The notes below the pieces were generated by a model. The model did no database searches, was not told where the DNA came from, and was given only the letters and a program-made list of their open reading frames with translations. 37,564 nucleotides of DNA from Acetobacter cerevisiae. GTDB lineage: Bacteria; Pseudomonadota; Alphaproteobacteria; Acetobacterales; Acetobacteraceae. Both the position numbers and the translations under genes were made by a program. Shown piece by piece: positions 1-8,408 of this stretch (its first letter is position 1; every line of letters starts with the position of its first letter). The DNA lies in assembly GCF_001580535.1 (NCBI RefSeq), contig NZ_LHZA01000131.1, forward strand, positions 1-37,564, in the 5' to 3' direction.

Positions 1-189
1 TTCCCGCCAGTTTTCAACGGGATAGCAGTTTTAGCCTTCTGCCGAATCACCTCTAAACCTTAACGGAATCGTTTTTGAGAGTAGCTCCGCAGGATGAGAG
101 CTCCTCATTATAAAGGGGTAATGCCCCTCCTCCTAAAAGGATGCCCGCCTCAAGGCCCTATTTCCCGCCAGATCTCCGCCTTACAAATG

Positions 190-224
190 CAAAACCCCCG
201 ACGTCTGCGACGCCGGGGGTTTTG
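190..224 (-). terminator. intrinsic terminator after the outer-membrane factor gene
   Basis: Inverted repeat with outer arms CAAAACCCCCG and CGGGGGTTTTG and an inner CGTC/GACG stem around a 3-nt loop. It lies about 24 bp beyond the stop codon of the leftward outer-membrane factor gene and ends in TTTTG on that strand. The A-rich opposite arm means it could also stop transcription coming from the left. Bases 1-189 hold no convincing ORF or RNA; only a short hairpin (94-108) and a TATAAT-like sequence near 109-114 on the minus strand are visible. Confidence 0.8.
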
Positions 225-247
225 AAGCACACTGACACAGCGAGCTC

Positions 248-1792
248 TTAGCTGTGCTGTGTCGCCTTAGATGTGGTTTTGCTGGCCTCAGGATAAGTCG
301 TCTCCCAACCACCGCCCAGTGCATTATAAAGACGCACCAGATTATCCGAGATGACCGCCGTGCTATCTGCCAGCTGCGTCTGGGACGACAACAGGCGACG
401 CTCTGTGTCCAGCACCTGCAGGAAGCTCTGCATCCCGTGGCGATACTGATCCTGCGCCAGCTGCCAGGACCGCTGGTCCGCCGCCACCTGAGCCTTGAGA
501 CTGAGGTTCCGCTTCTGCTCGGCCTCATAGGCTGTCAGAGCGTTATCCACCTCGCTCCACGCCTTGAGCACCGTCTTCCGATACCGGAGCGCTGCTGTTT
601 TCTGAGACGCCTTCTTCATTTCAAGCTGACCGGTCAGACGGCCCCCCTGAAAGATCGGCAGAGAAATGGAGGGACCGACATTCCATGTCCGCGCACTCCA
701 GAACCCGAGGTCCCGGAAAGAGAAGGACTGGAAGCCAAACCCGGCATCAATAGTGACTTTAGGATAGAAATCCGCTTCAGCTTGCCCGACTTCCGCCGTC
801 GCAGCATGCAGTTCCGCATCAGCTTCCCGAATATCCGGGCGTCTGCGCGCCAGTTCAGACGGCAGCCCCACAGGCACAGCTGCGGGAACCAGAGGAATGG
901 AAGCCGTCTGCGTCAGTTCCGCATTCAAACCACCCGGAGGCGCACCCATCAGCAGATTGATGGCGTTAATCTGCATGGCAATCCGCTGCTCAAACTGCGG
1001 AATGCTGGAATTAGTGCTTTCTACCTGTGAACGGGCGCTTTCCACATCCAGTTCACTCACCAGTCCGCTCTTATAGCGGGCGCTACTGAGATTGAGCATC
1101 TGCGTGGCGGCATCACGGTTGGCGATGGTGATCCGTAGCTGTTCCTGAAGACCGCGCAGCTCCATATAGTCCCGCGCCAGTTCAGCCTGACGGGCGATCA
1201 GGATACCGCGACGTTCTTCCATGGAGGCCGTCAGATAAGCCTTGGCCGCTTCATACTGCCGACGGACACGGCCCCACAGATCGACCTCCCAGCTCGCCTG
1301 AAGGCCATCCTGCCACTGGTTGAGCAAAGGAATGGAGACATTGGCAGACTGGGAGGACAGAAGAGCGCCCATCCCTTCTGGCGCATTCTGACCAATCCGC
1401 TCTACAATGCGGATGAGCTGTTTACTGCTATACTGCGCACGCTTGTAGGAGCCAGATGCGGCAAGATCAGGGAATCGCTCGGCTCCGGCAATCAGCAACT
1501 GCCCGCGGCTAACTGCGAGCTGTTCCGTCGCCTGCAGGACATCAAGGTTTTCTGAGGCCAGGCGTTTTTCAAGAGACGTCAGTTCCGGGTCCTGAAACAC
1601 GGACCACCATTCCGGGTCAGGCGCCTGTGTGCTAGGCACACTCAGAACACGGGAAGCCCCTTCCAGTTTGGCATACTGCCATTCTGCCGGGGTCCATGTG
1701 GCTGGCTTTTTGTAATCCGGGCCTACCATGCACCCACCCAGCGCTAAAGCCAGAACTATGGTGCCTGCCCCCGACACATACCGTTTCGCCAC
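248..1792 (-). CDS. efflux RND transporter outer-membrane factor, NodT/OprM-type lipoprotein
   Basis: Outer-membrane channel of a tripartite efflux pump (TolC-like barrel plus periplasmic coiled-coil tunnel). The N-terminus is a lipoprotein signal with lipobox LALGGC (Cys about residue 21), followed by the family hallmark VGPDYKKP. Two OEP repeats follow, with the usual 'GLPSELARRRPDIREAD' and 'LPIFQGGRLTGQLE' stretches. I chose GTG at 1790-1792 (514 aa) because AGGAG sits 8-9 nt upstream. The longer in-frame ATG at 1862-1864 would read through the promoter and operator described below. No inner-membrane pump or fusion protein lies beside it in the window, so its partner may lie elsewhere or it may serve several pumps. 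It is divergent from a TetR regulator that probably represses it. Confidence 0.9.
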   Translation of the reverse strand: MAKRYVSGAGTIVLALALGGCMVGPDYKKPATWTPAEWQYAKLEGASRVLSVPSTQAPDPEWWSVFQDPELTSLEKRLASENLDVLQATEQLAVSRGQLLIAGAERFPDLAASGSYKRAQYSSKQLIRIVERIGQNAPEGMGALLSSQSANVSIPLLNQWQDGLQASWEVDLWGRVRRQYEAAKAYLTASMEERRGILIARQAELARDYMELRGLQEQLRITIANRDAATQMLNLSSARYKSGLVSELDVESARSQVESTNSSIPQFEQRIAMQINAINLLMGAPPGGLNAELTQTASIPLVPAAVPVGLPSELARRRPDIREADAELHAATAEVGQAEADFYPKVTIDAGFGFQSFSFRDLGFWSARTWNVGPSISLPIFQGGRLTGQLEMKKASQKTAALRYRKTVLKAWSEVDNALTAYEAEQKRNLSLKAQVAADQRSWQLAQDQYRHGMQSFLQVLDTERRLLSSQTQLADSTAVISDNLVRLYNALGGGWETTYPEASKTTSKATQHS

Positions 1793-1840
1793 CTGATCGC
1801 TCCTAACGAAAGTCCGTATTCTTACTACCCGGTTCTTGCA

Positions 1841-1861
1841 CTGACCGACCGGTTCGGTCAG
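1841..1861. promoter_or_regulatory. palindromic operator for the divergent TetR-family repressor
   Basis: Perfect 8-bp arms CTGACCGA and TCGGTCAG separated by 5 bp. Length and symmetry are typical of TetR/AcrR-family operators. It lies between the divergent tetR and outer-membrane factor genes and immediately downstream of the best -10 for the leftward gene, covering the likely transcription start. Binding here would block that promoter. That the adjacent TetR is the ligand is an inference from position. Confidence 0.75.
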
Positions 1862-1867
1862 CATGCC

Positions 1868-1895
1868 AAACTATCGTTTTTCAATGTTGCGTCAA
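1868..1895 (-). promoter_or_regulatory. candidate sigma-70 promoter of the outer-membrane factor gene
   Basis: On the minus strand TTGACG (1895-1890) and TAGTTT (1873-1868) are spaced by 16 bp. The predicted start falls inside the dyad operator. On the plus strand the same DNA offers a weaker pair for tetR, TTGCGT (1887-1892) and CATACT (1910-1915) with 17 bp spacing, which would give an almost leaderless tetR mRNA. Confidence 0.45.
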
Positions 1896-1923
1896 TCATC
1901 ATACTTGGGAATAACACCACACA

Positions 1924-2595
1924 ATGTCTGTCTCCCCTTCTAAGCCCGTGATGGTGACCCACCTCTGCACCGGGGAATCTGAGGCCAAGCGCCAGCAGAT
2001 TCTAACCGGAGCAAAAGCTGTTTTTGCCGCACATGGCTTTGAAGGCGCCAGTATGTCCGCCATTGCGCGTGAGGCAGGCGTTTCCAAGGGCACGCTGTAT
2101 AATTACTTTGCCAACAAGTGCGACCTGTTTGCCGCCTTTGTGGAAAAGAACTGCCGGGAAAAACTCGAGGTTCTGGCCCCGGTGCAGAAATTAAGCCTGT
2201 CTCCGGAAAAGACGCTGACGGCTCTGGCCCGGGAGATTATCAGGCTGATCATCTCACCTGAAAGTCTGATGCTCTACCGGATTATTGTCTCCGAAGCGCC
2301 GCATTTCCCACATCTGGCCACAACCTTCTGGCAGAGTGGCCCCAAAAGGGCGATTGAAACCCTGTCTGGCTGGATTGAAGGACAGGTAGCGCAGGGCACA
2401 CTGAACGTGGATGACCCTGTTTTTGCAGCAGAGCAGTTTTTCTCACTCTGCCAGACGCGCATTGCGCACCGGAAACGCTTCAATATGCCGTTTGATAATG
2501 AGGCTGAAGACGAAGAAAAGGTGATTCACGCTGCCGTTCGCATGTTTCTGGCGGCCTATGGCGTCAAGCCTTCTGAAGCCCCCGCCGCAGACTGA
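1924..2595 (+). CDS. TetR/AcrR-family transcriptional repressor (AefR-like C-terminal domain)
   Basis: One-component repressor of 223 aa. The N-terminal TetR DNA-binding domain is clear: 'KRQQILTGAKAVFAAHGF' (about residues 22-39) followed by the helix-turn-helix 'SMSAIAREAGVSKGTLYNYF' (about 43-62). The C-terminal ligand/dimer region, with 'LYRIIVSEAPHFPHL' and 'FWQSGPKRAIETLSGWI', resembles the AefR-like TetR_C_7 family, often linked to drug-efflux control. It is divergent from an outer-membrane efflux factor with a dyad operator between them, so it most likely represses that gene and itself. The ATG at 1924 has only a distant GGGA as a ribosome site; ATG at 1951 is an alternative start that leaves the domain intact. 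Its inducer cannot be told from sequence. Confidence 0.9.
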   Translation: MSVSPSKPVMVTHLCTGESEAKRQQILTGAKAVFAAHGFEGASMSAIAREAGVSKGTLYNYFANKCDLFAAFVEKNCREKLEVLAPVQKLSLSPEKTLTALAREIIRLIISPESLMLYRIIVSEAPHFPHLATTFWQSGPKRAIETLSGWIEGQVAQGTLNVDDPVFAAEQFFSLCQTRIAHRKRFNMPFDNEAEDEEKVIHAAVRMFLAAYGVKPSEAPAAD

Positions 2596-2621
2596 GCCCC
2601 TCAATACATTCCAAAAAACAA

Positions 2622-2658
2622 AAAGCCTGTGTGCTCTGAGTAAGAGCGCACAGGCTTT
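2622..2658. terminator. bidirectional terminator between tetR and etfA
   Basis: Arms AAAGCCTGTGTGCTCT and AGAGCGCACAGGCTTT pair over 16 bp with one G-T type mismatch around a 5-nt loop, flanked by A-rich and T-containing ends. It separates the convergent tetR and etfA genes and can serve both. Confidence 0.85.
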
Positions 2659-2700
2659 GATCTCTAACGACCCGGAAATCCGTGCCGCAGAAATGATCGT

Positions 2701-3624
2701 TTAGTTCAGCGCCTCGGTCAGAGCGGGCACGATCTCGAACAGATCCCCCACAATGCCGTAATCGGCGACCTGAAAGATCGGAGCTTCCGGATCTTTGTTG
2801 ACGGCCACAATCACGCGGCTGTCTTTCATACCGGCCAGATGCTGGATCGCGCCGGAAATACCGAATGCCAGATAGAGCTCCGGAGCCACGATCTTCCCGG
2901 TCTGCCCAACCTGGAATTCGTTCGGCACAAAGCCCGAATCCACAGCTGCACGGGATGCACCGATAGCAGCACCCAGCTTGTCAGCCAGCGGTTCCAGAAC
3001 GTGGAATTTTTCTTCGCTCTGAAGGCCACGGCCACCGGAGACAACCACGCGGGCGGATTCCAGTTCCGGACGCTCGGAATCGGACAGGTGAACTGCCACG
3101 AATTCAGAAACATTCGGGTTGGTTGCAGGCACAACCGTTTCAATCGGAGCGGACCCGCCTTCTGCCGGAGCGGCATCAAAGGCGGAACCACGCACCGTCA
3201 GAACCTTTTTGGCATCGGACGAACGCACAGTAGCCAGCGCATTACCTGCATAGATCGGGCGCACGAAAGTTTCGGCGTCCACAATGCTGACCACTTCCGG
3301 GATCGGCTGCACATCCAGCAGGGCGGCAGCGCGCGGCAGCACGTTTTTGCCCACAGCGCTCGCCGCGGCAACAATCTGGTCATACCCGCCAGCAAGCGAG
3401 ACAATCAGGGCTGCCAGAGGCTCAGCCAGTTCATGCGCATACTGTGCATCAGCAGCATGCAGAACCTTGGCAACACCCGGAATAGCGGCTGCGGCCCGTG
3501 CCACGGCGACATCACCCGCCACCAGCACATGCACGTCACCCAACTGAGAGGCGGCGGTTACGGCAGAAAGGGCAGACTTTCTGATCCGGCCCTCTTCATG
3601 ATCGAGAAGAACAAGAGCGGTCAT
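2701..3624 (-). CDS. etfA: electron transfer flavoprotein subunit alpha
   Basis: Alpha subunit of the soluble ETF heterodimer, which carries FAD and passes electrons from acyl-CoA and related dehydrogenases to ETF:quinone oxidoreductase. Length (307 aa) is normal. The N-terminal ETF domain occupies about 1-185. The C-terminal FAD-binding domain has 'VVSGGRGLQ' (194-202), '[10 protein letters not shown]' (222-231), '[20 protein letters not shown]' (238-257), the [12 protein letters not shown] segment and '[20 protein letters not shown]'. The start codon lies 2 nt after the etfB stop, with AAAGGTGATC upstream serving as ribosome site, so etfB and etfA are translationally linked. It is the last gene of the operon and is followed by a strong terminator. 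Confidence 0.97.
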   Translation of the reverse strand: MTALVLLDHEEGRIRKSALSAVTAASQLGDVHVLVAGDVAVARAAAAIPGVAKVLHAADAQYAHELAEPLAALIVSLAGGYDQIVAAASAVGKNVLPRAAALLDVQPIPEVVSIVDAETFVRPIYAGNALATVRSSDAKKVLTVRGSAFDAAPAEGGSAPIETVVPATNPNVSEFVAVHLSDSERPELESARVVVSGGRGLQSEEKFHVLEPLADKLGAAIGASRAAVDSGFVPNEFQVGQTGKIVAPELYLAFGISGAIQHLAGMKDSRVIVAVNKDPEAPIFQVADYGIVGDLFEIVPALTEALN

Positions 3625-3626
3625 GA

Positions 3627-4376
3627 TCAGATCACCTTTGCTTCGTTACGCAGTTTTTCAACCAGCTCACCCACGGAGCCAACCTTCACACCAGCCTGAC
3701 GCTGCTGCGGTTCCGCTACGGACACCACCGTGAGGCGGCGGGTCATGTCTACGCCGAGGTCTTCAGCCTTCAGCGTTTCCGTCGGCTTTTTGCGGGCCTT
3801 CATGATGTTGGGCAGAGAGGCATAGCGCGGTTCGTTCAGACGCAGATCCGCCGTCACAACAGCCGGCAGTGCCAGAGAGACATCTTCCGTGCCGCCATCG
3901 ATTTCACGGCTGACCTTCACGCGGCCATCCGCAACTTCAACCTTACCGGCAAACGTGCCCTGACCCCAGCCGAGCAGACCAGCCAGCATCTGGCCGGTTG
4001 CGTTCATGTCATCATCAATGGCCTGCTTGCCAAGAATGAACAGACCCGGCTGTTCTTTCTCGTTAATCGCCTTCAGCACCTTGGCAACAGCCAGAGGTTC
4101 CGGGCTTTCTTCAGACAGAACCAGAATGGCGCGGTCTGCGCCCATGGCCATGGCGGTCCGCAGCGTGTCCTGTGCCTGCTGCACCCCGATGGAGACAACG
4201 ACAACTTCAGACGCAACGCCCTTTTCCTTGAGACGCACTGCTTCTTCTACAGCAATCTCATCAAAGGGGTTCATCGACATCTTGACGCCAGTGGTTTCAA
4301 CACCGCTGCCGTCCGCCTTAACACGCGGTTTGATGTTGTAATCAACAACCCGCTTTACAGGTACTACAATCTTCAT
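3627..4376 (-). CDS. etfB: electron transfer flavoprotein subunit beta
   Basis: Beta subunit of ETF (249 aa), which binds AMP structurally and docks the dehydrogenases. Family features are '[14 protein letters not shown]' at the N-terminus, '[19 protein letters not shown]' (about 35-53), '[20 protein letters not shown]', 'MGADRAILV' and the recognition-loop region '[11 protein letters not shown]' near 190. It sits between the ETF-QO gene (62 bp upstream) and etfA (2 bp downstream) on the same strand. The complete electron-transfer branch to ubiquinone is therefore encoded in one likely operon. Confidence 0.97.
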   Translation of the reverse strand: MKIVVPVKRVVDYNIKPRVKADGSGVETTGVKMSMNPFDEIAVEEAVRLKEKGVASEVVVVSIGVQQAQDTLRTAMAMGADRAILVLSEESPEPLAVAKVLKAINEKEQPGLFILGKQAIDDDMNATGQMLAGLLGWGQGTFAGKVEVADGRVKVSREIDGGTEDVSLALPAVVTADLRLNEPRYASLPNIMKARKKPTETLKAEDLGVDMTRRLTVVSVAEPQQRQAGVKVGSVGELVEKLRNEAKVI

Positions 4377-4438
4377 GGCTTCTTTCGCTTGCAGACGCAG
4401 GATCGTTCAAACGTTGCTTACCGTACTTTGCAACAAAA

Positions 4439-6076
4439 TCACATACCAGCAGGATAATTAGGACCACCACCGCCTTCGGGCACAGTCCAGTCAATATTCT
4501 GGGTTGGATCCTTGATGTCACAGGTTTTGCAATGCACGCAGTTCTGCGCGTTAATTTGCAGAGCCGGCGCTGTGGCTTCATCCACCACTTCATACACGCC
4601 AGCCGGGCAATAACGGGCTTCCGGTGCACGGAACACATCCCAGTTAACCGTTTTCCACAGGGACGGATTGCGCAGGCGCAGATGCACCGGCTGATCTTCC
4701 TCATGGTTGGTGGCGGACAGGAAGACGGAAGACAGGCGGTCAAACGTCAGCGTGCCATCCGGTTTGGGATAGTTCGGCTTTTCACACAGGTTTGCTGCTT
4801 TCAGGGTCTCGTTGTCCTGATGCTTGAAATGCAGCGTCCACGGCGCACGGCCACGCAGAAGCATGGCGTCCAGCGCGGCATAAACTGCTCCACCCTTCAT
4901 GCCAAAATGCGCGAAAGCCGGACGGACATTGCGGGCTGTGCGCAGTTCTTCCCACAGCCAGCTGTCTTTAACACGCTGCGTGTAAGAGCCGGGCTCAACC
5001 CGATCCGTCTGCATGGCCTCAACAACAGCGTCCGCGGCCAGCATGCCGGATTTCATAGCCGTATGCGTGCCCTTGATTTTGGGCATGTTCAGGAAGCCTG
5101 CGGAATCGCCAATCAGAGCGCCACCAGGGAAGGTCAGACGCGGGATGGCCTGCAGGCCACCTTCTGAAAGAGCGCGTGCGCCGTAGCTGACGCGACGGCC
5201 GCCTTCCAGATGCTTGCGGAACGCCGGGTGCAGTTTAAGGCGCTGCATTTCGTCGAACGGAGAAAGCCACGTGTTGGGATAGTCCAGCCCGACCACAAAG
5301 CCGTAGGACACCAGATTTTCACCAAAGTGGTAGAGCCAGGCACCGCCATAGGTGTTGTCATCCAGCGGCCAGCCAAAGCTGTGCTGAACCAGACCGGGGC
5401 GATGATTTTCCGCGGGAATTTCCCAGACTTCCTTGATCCCAAGCCCGTAGGTCTGCGGGTCCACACCCTTGCGCAGGTCGTAATGCTCCATGACCTGCTT
5501 GGTCAGGGAACCACGGCAACCTTCTGCAAACAGCGTATAACGCCCGCGCAGTTCCATGCCCGGCTGGTAATTAGGGCCTTCTGCACCGTCTTTGGTGATA
5601 CCCATGTCCCCGGTGGCCACACCAACCACGCGGTTATTTTCAATCAGGACTTCAGCGCCAGCAAAGCCGGGGTAAATTTCCACACCCAGCTCTTCGGCCT
5701 GCGTAGCCAGCCAGCGGCAGACTTCACCCAGACTGACAATATAATTGCCGTGATTGGCCATGTGCGGCATCAGCCGGTCCAGCATGGGCACGCGCAGGCT
5801 GCGGGTTTCGGTCAGATAGAGCATCTCTTCTGACGTCACCGGTGTGTTCAGCGGTGCACCACGGTCCTGCCAGTCCGGCAGAAGCTCAGCCAGAGCCCGT
5901 GGCTCAATGACAGCGCCGGAGACGATATGCGCCCCGATTTCGCTGCCTTTTTCAATCAGACAGACGCTTGTTTCCGGTGAAAGCTGGCGCAGGCGAATAG
6001 CCGCAGCCAACCCGGCCGGTCCGCCACCAACGATGACGACATCAAACTCCATCGACTCACGCACAGATTCACTCAT
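4439..6076 (-). CDS. electron transfer flavoprotein-ubiquinone oxidoreductase
   Basis: Membrane-associated flavo-iron-sulfur enzyme (545 aa) that oxidises reduced ETF and reduces ubiquinone. The N-terminal FAD Rossmann motif is 'VVIVGGGPAGLAAAIRL' (13-29). The middle contains the quinone-binding and FAD regions typical of ETF-QO ('GYRGSLTKQ'-like CRGSLTKQVMEHYDLRKG, 'LIGDSAGFLNMPKIKGTHTA'). The C-terminus carries the [4Fe-4S] ligands C490 in 'YCPAG' and C513, C516, C519 in 'NCVHCKTCDIKDPTQNIDW', all conserved. ATG at 6076 has GGGA only 3-5 nt away, so the internal Met9 just before 'EFDVVIVGGG' is a possible alternative start. It heads the operon with etfB and etfA. Confidence 0.97.
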   Translation of the reverse strand: MSESVRESMEFDVVIVGGGPAGLAAAIRLRQLSPETSVCLIEKGSEIGAHIVSGAVIEPRALAELLPDWQDRGAPLNTPVTSEEMLYLTETRSLRVPMLDRLMPHMANHGNYIVSLGEVCRWLATQAEELGVEIYPGFAGAEVLIENNRVVGVATGDMGITKDGAEGPNYQPGMELRGRYTLFAEGCRGSLTKQVMEHYDLRKGVDPQTYGLGIKEVWEIPAENHRPGLVQHSFGWPLDDNTYGGAWLYHFGENLVSYGFVVGLDYPNTWLSPFDEMQRLKLHPAFRKHLEGGRRVSYGARALSEGGLQAIPRLTFPGGALIGDSAGFLNMPKIKGTHTAMKSGMLAADAVVEAMQTDRVEPGSYTQRVKDSWLWEELRTARNVRPAFAHFGMKGGAVYAALDAMLLRGRAPWTLHFKHQDNETLKAANLCEKPNYPKPDGTLTFDRLSSVFLSATNHEEDQPVHLRLRNPSLWKTVNWDVFRAPEARYCPAGVYEVVDEATAPALQINAQNCVHCKTCDIKDPTQNIDWTVPEGGGGPNYPAGM

Positions 6077-6169
6077 TCCCGTTCACAGCCCCCGTTGAGA
6101 TCTCGGCGAGGCCTTCCTAAAGCCGATTTAACGCGGAATTGCAAAAAAACAGCCGTAGCAGACCCCGGA

Positions 6170-6224
6170 TTCTGCCTGAAAATCCGTGTCTGAAGCCTTA
6201 TTTTCAGTTCTGTTTCAGGCAGAA
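6170..6224 (-). terminator. 12-bp perfect hairpin spanning the stop codon of the dioxygenase gene
   Basis: TTCTGCCTGAAA (6170-6181) pairs exactly with TTTCAGGCAGAA (6213-6224) around a 31-nt loop. The right arm contains the dioxygenase stop codon (6215-6217). No U-tract follows on the minus strand, so it is either a Rho-type or mRNA-stabilising 3' structure rather than a classical terminator. Confidence 0.4.
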
Positions 6225-6874
6225 GCCACTGGCACACGCGGTCCAAAGGCCAGCTCATGCACGGCACGCCATGCTGGGTCGACAAAATTGACGATCAGCG
6301 TACGGCGTGTGCCCTCGATAGGCCGCTTAACAAAGCCATGCCATGTTTTGTCAGACGGAATGAACAGCACACCGGAATTGAACGCGCCAGACGCCCGCGT
6401 GACGGACTTGCCGTCCGGCGACATAAGGTCCGTACCCCATGCATGCTCTTTATCGTTTGTGGACAGCGAGATCAGCAGTGTGAGTCTTTTCGCACCAATA
6501 TCAGTGTGTGGTTCCAGCCAGAAGCCATCCGTGTCCAGACACAACTCCAGCCGCAGGGCAGAGTCGTCCAGTTCTGCGCCACAAACATCTTTAAAGACCT
6601 TGCGCGCGGCCTCGCTATCCAGCAGGTGCGCCATCCGGTCCAGCCGCGCATCCTTCGCGCGGGTTGCGGGGTCTACAAACACGCGGAACTTATTACGGGT
6701 CTCACGACGGCCGCCGACATCACCAGCCCGCGCTTCATCACCCGGTTCCCATTCCAGCAAGGCATCGCAGGCGTCTGGTTCCAGAACGGACTCCAGCATC
6801 CAGTGCGTAAACGGGACCTGTGCAGGCTGCATGGTAGCCAGCTTTTCTGTCAAAGCGGGGGCGTCAGAACGCAT
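6215..6874 (-). CDS. 2-oxoglutarate/Fe(II)-dependent dioxygenase family protein
   Basis: Soluble 219-aa double-stranded beta-helix oxygenase. The metal ligands are visible: H123 and D125 in 'WLEPHTDIGAKRL' and distal H179 in 'DKTWHGF', followed by the 2-oxoglutarate-binding arginine (R190 or R191) in 'GTRRTLIVNFV'. This spacing matches prolyl-4-hydroxylase-like 2OG oxygenases. No signal peptide, so it is probably cytoplasmic. The start at 6872-6874 has AAGGA 9 nt upstream. It is a single-gene unit on the minus strand between hemN and the ETF operon. The substrate is not inferable: it could hydroxylate a protein residue or a small molecule. Confidence 0.8.
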   Translation of the reverse strand: MRSDAPALTEKLATMQPAQVPFTHWMLESVLEPDACDALLEWEPGDEARAGDVGGRRETRNKFRVFVDPATRAKDARLDRMAHLLDSEAARKVFKDVCGAELDDSALRLELCLDTDGFWLEPHTDIGAKRLTLLISLSTNDKEHAWGTDLMSPDGKSVTRASGAFNSGVLFIPSDKTWHGFVKRPIEGTRRTLIVNFVDPAWRAVHELAFGPRVPVASA

Positions 6875-7024
6875 CTGTTCTGTCCTTCAGCTGTGATGCG
6901 GGTTCCTGCCCTTAAGAAGAATACCGTTCTTTTTTATGGCATCCGGGCGGGGAAAGTTCTCTCTCCATGCGCCAAAACACGCGCACGATCAACTGATGCC
7001 TCAACGGGCAAAGCCCGTGAAGGT

Positions 7025-8404
7025 TCAGAGTGCCGTGGCAAAACGGGGTTGAGGAGTACTCCCCGGCGTGGCGGAAGAAAGGGTCTGGCGGCGCGTATCA
7101 AACACGGCAGCTACATTCCGCAGGAAAGGCCGTCCTACTTCCGTCACCCGCACGCAGCTGCCGTCTATCTGCACGAATCCGTCCTGCACGAATGGCTTGA
7201 GGGCGGCAGATTCTACCGAAAAATCATACGCAGCGGCAGGACCCGCCTGAAGGTCCACCTGCATGGTACACATCAGGTCTTCAATCAGATGACCACGCAG
7301 TTTGTCTTCTGCCGTGCGAGCCACGCCACGCGCAACAGGCAGGCCATCCTGATCCGCGAGAGCGCGGACATACGGCGCAACAGCTGTGATGTTCTGGGTA
7401 TAGCCGTCCGGCAACATGGAAATAGCAGACGCGCCCATTCCCAGCAGCACGGTAGACGAATCGGTCGTATAACCCTGAAAATTCCGGTGGAGCGCCCCCG
7501 CCTGTGCGGCCTGAACCAGCGTATCGTCCGGCAGGGCGTAATGGTCGAGCCCGATGGGCACGTACCCTTCCGCACACAAAACCTCTTCAATATGGGCGCG
7601 CTGACGCAGGCGCTCAACGGGCGGCGGCAGAGCTTCTTCGGGGATCAGACGCTGGCGCTTCTGCTTCCACGGCACATGCGCATAACCAAACACTGCCAGA
7701 CGGCTAGGCCGGAGAGACGCGATTTTACGCGCCGTGGCGGCAACACTCTCTTCCGTCTGATACGGCAGGCCATAAATCAGATCGACATTTACACCGGACA
7801 CACCGGCGGCACGCACGGCGTTGATACAGTCTTCCGTCTGGGCAAAGGACTGATGGCGGCCACAGGCCTCCTGCACTTTTTCTTCCAGATCCTGCACACC
7901 AAGGCTGATGCGGGTGAAACCGAGGTCACCCAGCAGTTGCGGGTACCCTGCCGGCACATGCCGGGGGTCAAGCTCCATCGCCAGTTCGGCGCCCGGCTCA
8001 ATCCGGAAAAACTGACGCACACTGCGCAGCACCTGCCGGAGCGAGGCCGCAGGCAGCGTGGAAGGGGTCCCACCCCCAAACTGAAGATGTTTGACTGACC
8101 GCTGCGGACCCACCAGCGCCACGACACGGCGCAGTTCCTCACGCAGCAAATCTCCGTAAGCCATACGCCCGTCTTCATGGCGCATGACGGATGTATTGCA
8201 CCCGCAGAAGCGGCACAGTTCATCACAGAACGGAACATGGAAATAAAGAGAAACCGGCTCATCCGCCGGGAGGGCGCGCAGCCATTGTTCGGCCTGCGCA
8301 GGCCCGACCGCATCCGTAAAGCTGGCTGCGGTCGGGTAGCTGGTGTAGCGCGGCAGGTTTCCGCCGTAACGGAGAACCAGATCAGATAAGGATACCGCGC
8401 TCAT
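7025..8404 (-). CDS. hemN: oxygen-independent coproporphyrinogen III dehydrogenase
   Basis: Radical-SAM enzyme of haem synthesis that decarboxylates coproporphyrinogen III to protoporphyrinogen IX without oxygen. The N-terminus 'RYTSYPTA' (about 20-27) and the cluster motif C60-x3-C64-x2-C67-x-C69 in 'HVPFCDELCRFCGCN' are diagnostic of HemN rather than the HemW paralogues. 'LQFGGGTPSTL' and 'ISLGVQDLEEKVQ' follow. I chose ATG at 8402-8404 (460 aa, standard length); the longer in-frame extension would overlap ompW and is unlike the family. It starts 4 bp after the ompW stop, so the two are probably co-transcribed from the FNR-box-containing promoter upstream of ompW. A short hairpin (ACGGGC/GCCCGT, 7004-7018) lies just past the stop. 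Confidence 0.95.
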   Translation of the reverse strand: MSAVSLSDLVLRYGGNLPRYTSYPTAASFTDAVGPAQAEQWLRALPADEPVSLYFHVPFCDELCRFCGCNTSVMRHEDGRMAYGDLLREELRRVVALVGPQRSVKHLQFGGGTPSTLPAASLRQVLRSVRQFFRIEPGAELAMELDPRHVPAGYPQLLGDLGFTRISLGVQDLEEKVQEACGRHQSFAQTEDCINAVRAAGVSGVNVDLIYGLPYQTEESVAATARKIASLRPSRLAVFGYAHVPWKQKRQRLIPEEALPPPVERLRQRAHIEEVLCAEGYVPIGLDHYALPDDTLVQAAQAGALHRNFQGYTTDSSTVLLGMGASAISMLPDGYTQNITAVAPYVRALADQDGLPVARGVARTAEDKLRGHLIEDLMCTMQVDLQAGPAAAYDFSVESAALKPFVQDGFVQIDGSCVRVTEVGRPFLRNVAAVFDTRRQTLSSATPGSTPQPRFATAL

Positions 8405-8408
8405 ACCA

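Noticed and set aside
1..189. Possible structured RNA or riboswitch at the left edge
   Set aside because: Only small hairpins (GGGGTAATGCCCC; 94-108) and a 10-bp direct repeat TTCCCGCCAG (1-10 and 162-171) are visible; nothing matches a known RNA family and the region is cut by the window edge.
6257..8098. 613-codon open frame on the plus strand antisense to hemN and the dioxygenase
   Set aside because: It lies opposite two well-supported genes, encodes Arg/His-rich sequence with no recognisable domain, and follows from the codon composition of the opposite strand.
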